A DNA stretch of 64,000 nt from Adineta ricciae. Its lineage: Eukaryota; Rotifera; Eurotatoria; Adinetida; Adinetidae. The position numbers were made by a program, and so were the translations under genes. Every line of letters starts with the position of its first letter. Position 1 is the stretch's first letter. The notes under the pieces are model-generated. The model made no database searches. It was given only the letters and a program-made list of their open reading frames with translations, and had not been told where the DNA came from. The stretch is taken from assembly GCA_905250025.1 (NCBI GenBank), contig CAJNOJ010000001.1, forward strand, positions 1,612,001 to 1,676,000, read 5' to 3'. Shown here piece after piece: positions 1-11,914 of the stretch.

Positions 1-177
1 TGTAAAGTTGTATTGTTTTGATTTCATACTTATACATTATTCGATACCTTATACATCGAGTAACAAATAGAAATCCGATCCATTTACCTTCGTAAATGTA
101 TTTCTGACAACATTGTGCATAGAACGACATATTGATGTTCCTCAGCATGAATTTTTCATTGCAAAATTTTCTTTTAG

Positions 178-1578
178 ACATTCGATCATCATTGTCCTTG
201 GTTGAATAATTGTGTTGGTATGTAATCATATGAAAATGAGCTTGATCTTGTTTTATTCTTCGACTCTTCATTCTTTAGGTCGTCGTAATTATCGTTATTT
301 CTTTCAATTTTTATTTTTACTCTGTGTCCATATGACATTCATTTTTGTATTTTGTTTGTACTATGTACTTCGTGGTCGTCACCGACAAGTGCTCACATCC
401 AATATGGTGACTGACGCCTATGATTCGCTAGTTCCGACGAGTGAAACTGATATATTAACAACAACTGTTCTTTCTAAAACGATGTTCATTGGCTTTTCGG
501 ACTATCGATTCATTATTTCCATTGTTCTACTCATACTCGTTGGTCTCCTAGCAATTCCAATATTTGGTCTAACTGGATTTCATGTGTATCTTGTTGCACG
601 TGGTCGCACAACAAATGAACAAGTCACAGGAAAGTTTCGTCAGCAAGGCGATGTGTTCACGAAAGGACTTATTCGAAACTTTGCCCATCTCCTATGCCAA
701 CCTTTATATCCTCAATTGAAAGCGCCTAAACCTAAACGGTACAATGTTGCGTTATTTGAAAAAATGGCCTATGAAAATTATCGTCTACCAAATGGCAAGA
801 CGAAATCGTCGAAGAAAACTGCTACAAAAGTTGTCTACGAAGTGACTAAGGAAGAAGAACAAAAACGACCCAAACGAAAAAAGAAAAGAGTTGTACGAGA
901 TGAAAATGGAGGAGAGATAAAACCAAAACCTGCTATACATGTGAATCCACTAGATGAAAATGGTAAATCTACTTTCCTTATCTTTCTTGACAGTTTCTCA
1001 AAGCAATCTTTTTAGTTGCAAAACATCGAACAAAACCATCTTCTAATAAACCAATAAAAATTCCTGAACAGCAGGTAAGCTCTCGTTGAACATGCTGAGA
1101 ACTAATATCAAATTTCAATCGTCTCATTTCATAGCCAACATCGTCAAGTTCGCAATTATCCTCGTCATCATCATCTCCAATTCAACCGATCAAGACTCAA
1201 TCGAAACCGAAGACAAATCTTCCACGAACTCTATCAAATGTTTCATTATCATCACGTTATTCCTACGATAACATGGACGAGAACGAAGAATACATTTTCG
1301 ATATTCATGGTCATCGTCAACGACCCACTCCTGGCACACCTAATGATTATCTTACAAAAGTTAATCATACGAAGAGAATGAATACAATCAATAGTGATCT
1401 TCAAGGTGACACAGCATCCACCACTAGTGCTATGACGCTCCGTACAGAATCCTATCGGCAAGCGCATCCACTTCAATCCTTTGCTTTTGATTATCCCAAA
1501 CAACCACTACTGTCTCAGTCGTCTTCAAAAAAAGATAATTCACACGCACCTAATAAACATTATGAGATCTCTGTTTGA
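178..1578 (+). CDS. ZDHHC5/8: Palmitoyltransferase ZDHHC5/8-like, 3' part (5' end outside window)
   Basis: Protein S-acyltransferase that attaches palmitate to cysteines of membrane-associated proteins. Exons read at 178-217, 279-962, 1016-1074 and 1135-1578; phases join cleanly and give about 408 residues. The first visible exon encodes the catalytic DHHC motif (TFDHHCPWLNNCVG) and the next continues GRRNYRYFF, as in the ZDHHC5/8 branch. Two membrane segments follow, then a TTNEQ sequence matching the family TTxE motif, then a long Lys-, Ser- and Pro-rich cytosolic tail. The protein ends in EISV, a PDZ ligand like the C-termini of ZDHHC5 and ZDHHC8. The N-terminal membrane segments lie upstream of base 1. 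Family and catalytic motif are seen directly; the paralogue assignment rests on tail length and the C-terminal motif. Confidence 0.9.
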
Positions 1579-1978
1579 AGAAAGAATACGTTTGTATTTC
1601 TGTGATTATCATAGCCATTTATTTTTTTTTCTTTAATATTATAATCGTTGAAATAGTTGAAGATTTCTTTAGAGAGTAAAACAAAAGCTATTGTTGTTTC
1701 CTTTTCTTGTTTTTTTTTTGTTACATAAGAATGTTTGTTTGTTTTTTTTTCCTTGTTAGTTAATCGAGAGTGAACGCTTAGGAAAAGCACAGAGCAAGCG
1801 AGAGAAAATGAACATATGTATCTGTATTAATAATCTTCTTTTTTCCTTTTGCTTAATCATCGGTATTTCGCTCACAAAAAAAGCAAATTTCTATTTGTTG
1901 TTTCTTTTCATATTCTCTTTGAAAAAGAGCAAAAAAGCAATGTTCACTAATTCGTATATTTTTTCTTTTCTCTAAATA
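1579..1978. other. Convergent intergenic region
   Basis: A 400 nt AT-rich stretch between two convergent genes, with several T-runs. It presumably holds both 3' untranslated regions. I see no further gene. Confidence 0.6.
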
Positions 1979-2353
1979 CTAACAACGTCCACGACAGGAT
2001 TTGCACTCACATCGAGTGATCTGAGGATATTGGATGATTCGTTGTTGTTGATCATCGCATGTAACTGAAATCTGCCGGTGGATGGTTACATTCGGCGAAC
2101 AACAGTTTACTAGACGATGATGTTGTTGTGCCGTAGACTCCGCATCCCAATCATCAGTTAACAATTCTTCTGAATAACATTGACCGTCACAACGTGTTGT
2201 TTCGATATACATAGGCGTCGTTAGACAGTTTTGTACTCGTAATAATTCGGTGTAAATTTCCACATCACAAGACTCCATCTTCGACAAATCTGCATCTGTT
2301 GATATAAACGCACATAAGACAAAATATAGGATAAGAATATTTATAGACATCAT
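1979..2353 (-). CDS. Small secreted C-terminal cystine-knot (CTCK-like) protein
   Basis: Single-exon 124-residue protein. A hydrophobic N-terminus of about 20 residues looks like a signal peptide. The rest has eleven cysteines in the order expected for a cystine knot: C..C..C-D-G-Q-C..C-C-S-P..C..C-E-C..C..C. The CxGxC, CCxP and CxCxxC blocks are typical of the CTCK fold found in gremlin/norrin-type factors, bursicon and the C-termini of mucins and von Willebrand factor. The protein is likely extracellular and could dimerise, as CTCK factors do. Which subfamily it belongs to cannot be told by eye. It is convergent with the upstream palmitoyltransferase. Confidence 0.75.
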   Translation of the reverse strand: MMSINILILYFVLCAFISTDADLSKMESCDVEIYTELLRVQNCLTTPMYIETTRCDGQCYSEELLTDDWDAESTAQQHHRLVNCCSPNVTIHRQISVTCDDQQQRIIQYPQITRCECKSCRGRC

Positions 2354-2671
2354 TGTGCTTAACGAGTAAAAAGAATATGGAAAGAAAGTAACTCAAAAAC
2401 GAGCTAATCTTTTCCTCTTTCACGGAATAAAACATCTTTTCTTCATCTAATAACTTTTTTCGCTACATCCACATTTATTTCTTTTGCCAGTGAAAACAAC
2501 AACAAGAACAAACATAGTAATGTTAATACACAGAAAAAAAAGGACAAAGTTGTATACAAAAAATAGAGACAAGCGCACAAGTTCATACATACAAATGTGT
2601 CATTCTACAACAAATAGTACACACACAGAGAAGGAAATTAATTTTTTTTTCAGAACTTGAGCATCGTACGT
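2354..2671. other. Intergenic, AT-rich
   Basis: Upstream region of the cystine-knot gene and downstream region of the HMGB gene. It has A/T runs and a short CA tract. No further gene seen. Confidence 0.5.
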
Positions 2672-3163
2672 TTAATCTTCATCATCATCGTCGTCTTCAT
2701 CATCATCATCGTCATTATCTTCATCCGATGACTTTGCTTTTGATGCGCCCTTCTTGGGTGCTGCTTTCTTTGGTGATTTCTTGGCTGGTGCTTTTGCTCC
2801 ACCTTTAGTAGCTTTAGCCGGTGAACCGCCACCGCCACCACTCTTTTTGTATTCCGAAAGACGTTGTTCGTACTTTTGTTTTTCAACACCTGCTTTTTGT
2901 TCATAACGTTTTTTCACATCATCACTAACAAAGAGACGATATATTAGACCTAATCGAAGTGAATGAACACGCGATTCTTACCTGACTTTTTTCCATCGTG
3001 CGCCGATTTCTTTGGAAATATCTCCAACAGACAAGGATGGATTCTTTTTCTTAATATCAGGTCGTTCATCTTGTGAAAAGAGAAAGAATGCTGATAATGG
3101 TCGTTTTGGAGCATTTGGATCTTTGCTTGCTTTCTTCGACGTTCCAGAAGCTGCACGAGGCAT
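2672..3163 (-). CDS. HMGB: HMGB-type high mobility group protein, single HMG box
   Basis: Nuclear architectural protein that bends DNA. Two exons (2982-3163 and 2672-2924) are joined across a 57 nt intron with matching phase, giving 144 residues. The HMG box spans roughly residues 15-85: DPNAPKRPLSAFFLFSQDER is the canonical start, followed by the WKKVSDD and KKRYE segments. A Gly/Lys/Ala-rich linker follows, and the tail is almost pure Asp/Glu, as in HMGB proteins. Vertebrate HMGB1-3 carry two boxes; this one has one, like several invertebrate and NHP6-like proteins. ATG at 3163 opens the box-containing frame directly. Confidence 0.93.
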
Positions 3164-4459
3164 TGTTTAGACAATTGAAGAAACTAATGTGATAATCTAT
3201 AAGGGAGAAACGACCACCTTGCTAGTGAAGCAACTGAATTTGAACACACAAAACAAATGAATAAATACGATCGTTGCTTGCTTTCATTAGAGTGAACAAC
3301 GAACAAGAGAAAAATGTGACCTAGTCAGGCAGTGATGAAGAGGAGAAAACGCACAAACATGACGTGTATGTCTCTCTCGCTGCATTTTTTCTAAACATAA
3401 AGCAGTCATGTATGTGTTCGTCTCCGTCTGTCTACGTGAAGAAGCACACACACACACACGCACATACACTGTAAATGTGAAAAGGAAAAAGAAAGAGTGA
3501 AGAATAACGACGACGTCCACGACAGTGTGAGACAGCTTGCTTGCTTTCTTGCTCGTGTATGTGTTCGCGCATACACATAAAGGAGTGTAACAGCAGTGTA
3601 ATTTAAGCCACAGTGGCTGAGAAAAATGGCAAATAATTTGCTACAATTATATTCTATGGAAGAAAATGATGTAGAAACTAAGTCTTAATTCTTCGGTCTC
3701 GAATCAAAGTGTGCTTGAGAAAGAAACATCTTCTGCAGTGTTTTTCTTCTCATTTCAAATAATAATGACGATAGAGTAAACAGCAACTTTCATGCTCTAG
3801 TAGGAAGCCTGACCAATGTGTATAACATATTATTTTCGGAAAGTCATACTTTCTTCTGCTATAAAAACAGAAAGATTATTCCTTAAAAATGTGTGCTAAT
3901 CTTTACTCAAATATTCACAAGACAAAGTAATTATCGTACTGTTATTGAAAAAGGGATTGAAATTCAGATAATTCAATGATACGATACGATGTTGTGAAGT
4001 TCATAATGACAAGAATAGATTCGCTTTGACTCGTCTCAGGCGATGGATAGGTGATACTAGCAACAAGTATCATGTTCAATATGCAACTTAGATAGAAGAA
4101 GAATATGAAGTTCATGTTGCAGCTTTTCGATACCGTTCCCTTTTGTCCATCATCGTCGAATCGTGTTTTGAAAGTGCCGCATGAAGTTCAACCACAGGGC
4201 GAAATTGCTGACGCTTGAACATTCACGAACTAGTGCCACGCAGCTATCTATATTCGAAAAAAATATATAAGAAAATAGGTGTTAATTCGAATTGTAGAAA
4301 ACGTTGTAACTTGGTTGGAGCACGGACTCCGGTGAAAGTATCAATGATCGAAAAAGTTTATAATCGGTCGACGTAGTATTTGCTTTCTAGCAATATATCG
4401 TCACTGACAAAAAAAAATTGAAGAAAAAGTAAAGAGTAATTGCATCAGTAAAAAAGGTT
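3164..4459. other. 1.3 kb intergenic with CA microsatellite
   Basis: Upstream of HMGB on the minus strand. Contains purine/pyrimidine-biased tracts and a short CA/CG dinucleotide run around 3446-3466. No ORF with recognisable similarity. It probably holds the HMGB promoter and 5' untranslated region. Confidence 0.5.
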
Positions 4460-4533
4460 TGGTCCCTATGAGGATCGAACTCATGACCTCCGCGTTATTA
4501 GCACGGCGCTCTAACCAGCTGAGCTAAGGGACC
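4460..4533 (-). tRNA. trnI-AAU: tRNA-Ile (AAT anticodon)
   Basis: On the minus strand a 73 nt cloverleaf plus discriminator A can be folded. Acceptor stem GGTCCCT pairs with AGGGACC. The D arm contains TAGCTCAGCTGGTTAGAGC, the anticodon loop is CTAATAA (anticodon AAT) and the T arm contains GTTCGATCC. A box and B box promoter elements are therefore intact. No intron. Confidence 0.95.
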
Positions 4534-4801
4534 ATGTCTGTTTTCGTTCTCCAGCCTCGTATCGTCGATAACAATAAAAAAATACAGCTATTTCATGTCC
4601 GTTATCTTTTTATTGCACAAGAGCAATAAATAAAAGAAATATTTCTAATGAAGCGCTGTTTGCAACAATCTTTATTTATATTTATCTACAAAATGTTCAT
4701 TTGCCACGCACACGAAAAAATTTACAGAAAAAAACAAGACGATAAGCGGATCAGCAAAGAATAATATGTAAAACTAAATCTGACACAGGTTTTATATTAG
4801 G

Positions 4802-5125
4802 CATGTCGCAATACCAATACTCGGTATTGAAAATTGGTATTGAGTCTTGCTTTTGAGGAGTATTGATGGCATTGAAGGTATTGGTATTGATTAGTATTGA
4901 TCAATACCTTGTCAATTTCTACACTCATTCTCAATTTTACCAAGTGCCATATATAGTATTGAACACATATGGAGCGACGCTATTCACGGCACTAGACATA
5001 ATTGGAAATGGTTGTAGAAATTGACAAAGTATTGATCAATACTAATCAATACCAATACCTTCAATACCGTCAACACCTGCCCAATATCAATACCCAATTC
5101 CCAAGAGTATTGGTATTGCGACATG
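4802..5125. repeat. Foldback (long inverted repeat) element, MITE-like
   Basis: The left arm, from CATGTCGCAATACCAATAC at 4802 to about 4922, is the near reverse complement of the right arm at 5014-5125. The central 90 nt are also partly self-complementary, so nearly the whole 324 nt could fold into one hairpin. Both arms are built from repeated GTATTG/CAATAC words. There is no coding capacity. It sits directly downstream of the HDHD5-like gene. A non-autonomous foldback transposon is the simplest explanation; I saw no clear target-site duplication. Confidence 0.75.
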
Positions 5126-5186
5126 TCTATTTTATATACATTTGCGCATGGTGAACAAACATTACTTTCATAACGCATTCGTGTTT

Positions 5187-6631
5187 TTAAGAACCGATTG
5201 CCCATGGCAAACCTTCTTTGGCAAGAATATATTTGATACCTTCTAAAACATCTTGTTCAATTGTTGTGGGTACTTTCCATGGGATTTTGCCATCGAGTTT
5301 TTGTTTATTTGGATCATAAACACCGGTACATACAAGAATTGACTCGCATGATGTTGCACTTAGAAATTTCGTATCAGCAAGTAAACTGTAACCACTGATA
5401 CTTCCTTTGATGTTCATTGCTTGTTGTAACAAATGATTGTACATATTGGCTCCGACAATATCTACATCAGGATTATCGCCTATGAAGTAGATTTTTTCGA
5501 TTTTTGGTTGTCCATTAGCCAAGGCAATTTTATTTGCGACCATTTCAGCATATTGGTACGATATTTCGAACGGTTTACCAACAAAGGATGTGTATTTGAG
5601 ATCATTTCCACTTAGGTTCTAAATGGCAAGAGAAGAATATGTCATTCAGATTGAGAAGAGAACGTTCTATTCGTACTCTATACAATGCTTCCAAACATGT
5701 CAGGAAAGCCCCATGACCAAATCGTGGTAAATCAGCTGCTGCCTTGAATACCAAATCTCGGTTACAAGCAATGATTGGAATATGATCTCGATCGAGATTG
5801 GAATCATCAGGAATGACACCTGGATTGCCATCAGTTAGAAGAAGGTCAGTTATGACTTGTAATGATCGTTCCCATTGGACTGGTTCACCGAGTAAAACAA
5901 TACCTTTTATTTAGAAAGATAATAAATATATTGATTCCAAATCAAAGGAATAAACCTACCGTCAATAGGACGGAAATTTTCATCGCGGACAAGACCTTGT
6001 GTTTTAATCATTTCACTCTATAAATAACGCAATGAAACATTCATTTTTTAACATTCATAGTCTTTTCTACGTACTAGCTGAACTCGATTCAAATGATTGA
6101 CCATATCCAATTCTGGAAAGGCTGTGCAAACTTTTTCAATAGTTGTCATACTTTTGAAGCCAAGCCTTTAAAGTAAGAGAGAAAAATATTACTATTGAAA
6201 CCCAATAGTAACACATACGTTCGGCCGATTTCTTCAACAGGTCCTTGTCCAGATATAAGAACATGCTTGTTATGATACTCGGTCAATGAGCGCATTGGCG
6301 TTTGAGCAAGCACAACTTGTTCTGGGTGAATCTATAGTAGGCATTGTTAATGATGAGGGCAGAAATCCCGAGTTATCAACTCACTGTGACACCGAGTACA
6401 GCGGACAATTGTTTGGCCTTATCTGCTTCGAGCATACATGTATTGGATACAAAGACAACTGGCACTTTGAGTTGAATCAATTTTTGAATGGCTGGTTTGG
6501 CAACAGTAATGAAATTCGGACCTTTGGTGATGACACCATCAATATCAAAAAGACAGGCGAAGTTTGGCTATTAAGAAGCAAAATATAGTTATACAAAGAT
6601 TAAGTGCAATTGCTTTATCTACCGTTTTCAT
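5187..6631 (-). CDS. HDHD5: HAD-superfamily hydrolase, HDHD5 (CECR5)-like
   Basis: Seven exons (6623-6631, 6385-6567, 6219-6331, 6075-6165, 5960-6017, 5677-5903, 5187-5618) join in phase to 370 residues. The first exon codes only Met-Lys-Thr. HAD motif I is FDIDGVI (Asp11, Asp13) almost at the N-terminus. KVPVVFVSNT follows as motif II, then VLISGQGPVEEIGR, and near residue 274 the acidic motif IV GDNPDVDIVGAN. This order and the SGQGPV block match the HDHD5/CECR5 group of class-IIA HAD phosphatases, whose substrate is not well established. Human HDHD5 is longer and carries a mitochondrial leader; here the motif starts at residue 10, so no leader is visible unless a further upstream exon exists. 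Confidence 0.88.
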
Positions 6632-9255
6632 TCTTGAAATAGTTGGCTTTCAATAATGGGTTGCAGATGTGATTGATAGACGAGATAGTTTGTTGTAGCA
6701 AACAAGGACGTTTTTTTTTATAAATATGAATGAGCGGATTTCTGAGCTCTATATATACTTGGCCAGACACGTTAGAAGCACGAGGGGTGTGCGTGCACTG
6801 ACAACAAGAGAGGAGGGCGAGAAGGCTGGTCGTAGAATGATGCATTTCTTTAAACTCTATTGTATTCATGATGCTCATGTGATCAGCTAACTTCGTTCTC
6901 TTAGTCAGCTGATATGTGCGTTCTTGCTCAGAATCACACGCTCAGCGAATGGTAAAATATATATTTTACCATGTTTTGTCGTTCTTTTCAATCATATGAT
7001 GTTATGACGTTGTATGTGGTGTTAGCGAGGTAGAGAACCAAGTCCATGTTTTTTCCATTCTGCCAACATGTAAGAAGAGACAAGCAAGAGAATTTATTGT
7101 GCTTATTACTCATACAGCTGCACGCACAAATGCATATTTTTGCGGACATAACCGATCGAGGCAAGATTTCTTGCCAACGAAGCACGCGCAGAGTAGATGC
7201 GATGATTTATTGATGACAGTTAGATTAACCTGATCGCATCATGTGATCTTTGTATCGTACGACTTTTCTTTGAAAAAAGAGAATTTATGTTAATTTTATA
7301 CCAGAACTCTTATGATGATTGACCTAGTAGCAGCAATTTTTGACTTTGAAACATTATGAAATGTTAAAATACTTGAAGAACATTCCAAGTAACATGAATT
7401 CGATTCTTCGAAAATAGGACAGTTTCACGCGTAATTTTATCAATCGGTAATCGATTATGTTTAGTTGATTACGTCGATAAGGGTTGACGAAATTTTTGTA
7501 CTAAATGAAAGATAAGTTCGTCAAGGCCACAAAAAAAGGGGGAGTGTTTTATGAGAAAATATTGAAAGGCATTGTCGAAAAGTATGCACGTGCTTTTAAT
7601 CTGGTTATTGCATCTTGTTTTTGTTTGATCGGTATTTGAGAAATAATAAAGTCCAACATGTCTTCTGATAAGAAATGTTTGAGTTCGTTCTTTGTTAACG
7701 AAATAATATTCGACATATACCAAGCCTCTTTCTCTGTCATGTGATCGTCTTTATGTACAAGAGATAAAAAAATATCGCCTCACTCTTAACCTTATATTTG
7801 CCCTTGTGTTGCTTTTCGAAAAAGAGAAATATCGAAAACAATGACATTGCATCATTTGCCTACAATTATCTCATCATACGAAAAACATCACATCAATATC
7901 ACGTTTGAGATATCGTCGTGTTCGGTTTAATTAATGACGATGAAGTTCTTTGCGATACAGCTGTTTCGCATTTGAATTCATTCAGAACTTCAATGTAGTG
8001 CTGATAAGTAACAAATATCTTATCTCGCAAGTACTTCTTCTTTGTATTTGTACTGAAGTGAGAGTTCTTTCAACTGATGTTTTTGTCAATCGAGCTTTTT
8101 TTATATAGTTCACGATATCAAATGGAATCCGGAGAGGAAATTGTCATTTGTTCACTGAGTTGAACATAATTTCTGTATTTCAAACCGATTTGATGCTAAT
8201 CTCATTTATTAATAGAATCATTTATGAAAAAATGCAACAAAGTATAGTGATATCTCTGTAATTTTACTGTTATATATGTTTCTTCGACCAGCTTCATATG
8301 TGATACTTACGCACACATGAACATGCGCGTGTTTTCATATTGGAAGAAATCATTGAATCTTGACAAATGAATTTCGCGATCATACAGTAGAATGTTAGTT
8401 TTACAAGGTGAATAAAGCCGAAATGCTCGATGTGAAACTAGTACCACGAGTTCAAATATACTTCTGAAGAGTGGGGAACTGTATAGACGGTGTGGTGAAG
8501 TTTTTGACTTCGGATAACAAATCGTTTACAGGGAAGTTTCCATATGATTATTAACTATTGCAAGAAACATTATCGTTATCTTAAATTGAGATTGATCAAT
8601 TAGCAACAGGAAGATTCTATTTAAAAAATTGGAATAATCTAAATAAATGTGGAATTTTAACAACATGATTATGCACATCAATAACGTAGTTAGTCTGTAA
8701 TAACCGAAAAAACATCACTAGTTGTTGCTGGTAGTTTGTGCATATGATTTGTTCTAAAACGTAATTTTCAAACCATATCTAATAGAAAATGAGCGGTTTT
8801 GTAGGAAAACAGTATGTTCACATGTCCATGTATGACTAACACGATGATGAACGAGTTACTGGTATTGAGTTGAAAAAATTCATTTTGACAGAAAGATAAT
8901 ATTATACATTCCATGCCATGTTATCTATTATGAATGGCTACGTCGGAGTCTCATCGCGAGCGACAATATGAAATGAATGAAGAAGATCAATTTAACTACA
9001 AACTAATATACTGATTGTTATACGTTGAACGCTTCATTTTATTTCATTGGCAAATTTCGATTTTTTTTCAATCGGAATACATAAATCCTAACTTGCATAG
9101 CGTAAAACAAAGGAGCAATCGGAGTTTTCAATTGAAACAAGCAACAAGGATCGAGTCAGTAGATACTTTCCATTGATCTCAAACAAACAATTCCTCTGAA
9201 AAGAGAACTTATGCTTCAAAAACGCCCATATGTTTCGTGTTTTTCTTTCGTTCAG
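6632..9255. other. 2.6 kb without recognisable gene
   Basis: AT-rich sequence with scattered stops in all frames. It contains a perfect 24 bp palindrome at 6949-6972. On the minus strand, 7549-7740 holds a 63-codon ORF starting MTEKEAWYMSNII that reads like soluble protein but matches nothing I know. Nothing else is supported. Confidence 0.5.
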
Positions 9256-9379
9256 AATGAGAAACGACGAACGCGAAGGTGGTCCTCCTCTCATTCCCAT
9301 GAAAGACCAGACGCGCGCAGCAATTTCACGCGAATTTTCCGTTTTCGTGTCAAATTCTTCGACTTACATATTCATCCAA
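9256..9379 (+). CDS. Coding-like isolated exon (low confidence)
   Basis: A good 3' splice site (pyrimidine tract ending TTTCGTTCAG) is followed by 41 open codons starting MRNDEREGGPPLIPMKDQTR and ending at CAA with donor GTAAAT. Amino-acid composition looks coding, but I could not find a partner exon in a compatible phase nearby. It could be the first exon of a gene reaching the exon at 11596 through small exons I missed, or chance. Confidence 0.3.
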
Positions 9380-11595
9380 GTAAATCATCAATGACAGGAT
9401 ATGAGTGAAGCACTTCCACTGACCAAAAACATTTTGGCACGACAACTACACGAATATACTCTTTCTGCGAACCGATCAAATACAAACTATGAATGTTTCA
9501 ATAAGGAAAACTACAGATTGCATTTAAGAGTGTACTCATTGCTTCGTCAAGACAGATAATCAACGAAATAACCTATAACTATACTGTATTGAATGTTATT
9601 CTTTCTGTTTAGCTACATTCAGTTCCATGCTGATCATGAAGAAGACTACGCGAAATAAATGACATTCAAATCATGACAACTATCAGTTGCATACTTGAAA
9701 AATTTTAATTACAATATATTTCTTCGGTAAGTTTAATTACTCTGTCAAGAAAATATCTGCTATACTTTTACATTACAGTTCATCTCGATAGTTTTTACGA
9801 AGCCATCAAGATGTTCATATGCATACGATGCCGTTGCCGAAGAAGACTGACTTATACGCATGACATGTTCTGATCAGATATACTCTTTCATGTCTTCTCG
9901 TAGCTAATCTGCTTGAGACTGATACATTCAATGATCAAATGCTTTAAAAAAGCTCATCTATCAAACATTAAACAATAAGGTAGATTCATTTAATTAGTAT
10001 ATGACACCGAACTCCATAGGCAAAGTCAAACAGTATAAATAAGGTAGATTTCCAAACGACTGAGAATATTTATTCTTGATACTTGACAGAATTCAAATGA
10101 TATTCTGCTTCTGGCTGCTGTGTATGAATTATCGAGTAGAAACATACTACATTGAGGCAAGAATATTCAACAAATGAGTAGTTCCAATGGACCATGTATC
10201 GACTGGAGAACATCGATTTCTAGTCGACTAATTTGTTTCAATCAATAATAGATAGAGAAGAACTGTTGAAGCTTGAGAGAGCGAAATTAAAATAAAAAAC
10301 TCATTTAGAGATCATAGCGGTTGTTATTTAATGATTCGTCGTCACGAATGTCAATCAACATGTTTCCTATGCTTGCCATTTTAGAATAGAAAGAAGAAAA
10401 AGAACGAACATGTATATATATATATCTATTTACCAATTTCATGACATCTAGTTAACTTTGGCTTCGAGCTAAAGTTTGCCTTTGTTCATTAAATCCGATA
10501 GATATACGAGGCGAAGGAAACCGAAAATTATCATTATTGTCATCGTTCGGAATGGCACAGGAAAACGGCGAAGAAAAGAAAGAAAGGAAAAGCTGAGTAG
10601 AAGAAAACAAATAAAAGACGATTTGAAAGGGAGAAAGAAGATACAGATGAGTAATAGATAATCTGGCAATTGTTTGACTCGTATTCCAATTTCAACACTT
10701 ATTGACATATTTCTAGCTTTTTGTGTTTTAGAAGTGCTTAGAATGTCACGTCAATTTGGTTCAATATATAGTGGGTATGTGCTATGTTTCTACACATTGC
10801 AGTTTGTTATTAAAATGTATTTATCTTGAGTAAATATCGGTTAGAAATACTAGGAGCGAAAAGAAAAATATTCTCAAGTGTTGTTTTCTAACTTTTCTTT
10901 TCTCGTTGAATAATAACATTAAGAAATAATGATATAATTTGTAGAAAACATTGTCCGAACAAACTCGTAAGTGAAGTACGTGTGAAACGACACATTTTTG
11001 AAAAACAAAAAAGAATGCGTAGACGCTTAGGTGATAATTATTTCAGCAAAACTATGTAATTAGATGAGAAATGCAAAGAAAAGAGGCCAGCGATGAAATG
11101 TATTTGTACGCTGATTTCGTACTTGACTAGATTATTTATTGTAAGAGATAAACGATAGTTTTTGTTATTAGTACTTTTCATTTCTTTACGCTTTCGACTT
11201 ATTGTTAGTTATATCGAGAGATTCAGAATGAATTGAATTAAAGCCGTAATTGAGCGATTAGATTGAGAACAAAGAGTACAGCCTTGATTCACTTTTGTCA
11301 AAACACAATTCTTGAAGATAAATAGTAAAAGTTTCACAGAATATAATAGCATCTTAGCTGTCATTAATATCAGTTCAACTATAAACTGGAATAAAAAAAG
11401 AAAATGAGGAACTAGACGTCCTTTTTTTTCTCTTCATTTCTCATGTAAAAGACGAGTTCGACAAATATTACTTCTATGTTTGTTATCTACACAATTTAAA
11501 GGAGAAGTCGACATCGTTTTCATTCATTATCGGAAATTATAAATCACAATCAGTGCACTGTTTTGTTCATAAAAAAGAAATGACTTTTTCTTTAG
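9380..11595. other. 2.2 kb without recognisable gene
   Basis: AT-rich, stop-dense on both strands. A short TA-run lies near 10413-10424. If the flanking candidate exons belong to one gene, this would be a long intron. I see nothing else. Confidence 0.45.
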
Positions 11596-11914
11596 AACCA
11601 GCGGAGGGAGTATTGATCCTTCGTCGGGCATATCAAATCGTCCTGTATCATTAGCTAATATCGCAACTGCGTTCTTAAGCGAACGAAAAACTTCCGCGCG
11701 TCGTTCAAGTAGTGGACCGCGAAAACAGCGATTAGCCAGCAAAGGACAATCTATTTCCATTTCTAAACGTCAATCAAGTTATACGACAACAACAGATGAA
11801 ATCCTAGGTGGCCGACGATCATCGGTTGACAATATGAATGACGTTATTGCAACACTTTTTTCATCTCATAATGGACCGACTAATAGTGATAATAAACATC
11901 GATCTAATGCAATG
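11596..11914 (+). CDS. Coding exon of unknown gene, Ser/Arg-rich
   Basis: About 106 open codons between a pyrimidine-rich acceptor (TTTTTCTTTAG) and donor GTAAAG. The product is Ser-, Arg- and Thr-rich (for example RKTSARRSSSGPRKQRLAS) and looks disordered with many basophilic-kinase-like sites. It ends in phase 0. It may be an upstream exon of the TMEM272-like gene that follows, whose own first exon could then be internal, but the junction cannot be proven by phase because that exon has an upstream in-frame stop. Confidence 0.5.

Noticed and set aside
2650..2904. Lys/Met-rich minus-strand ORF overlapping HMGB exon 2
   Set aside because: Shifted frame of the HMGB linker and acidic tail; composition follows from the repeats of the real frame.
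3446..3466. CA dinucleotide run considered as a possible CRISPR or tandem array
   Set aside because: Simple microsatellite; no spaced direct repeats anywhere in the window.
6286..6588. 100-codon plus-strand ORF
   Set aside because: It is the antisense of HDHD5-like exons 2 and 3, whose minus-strand reading gives clear HAD motifs.
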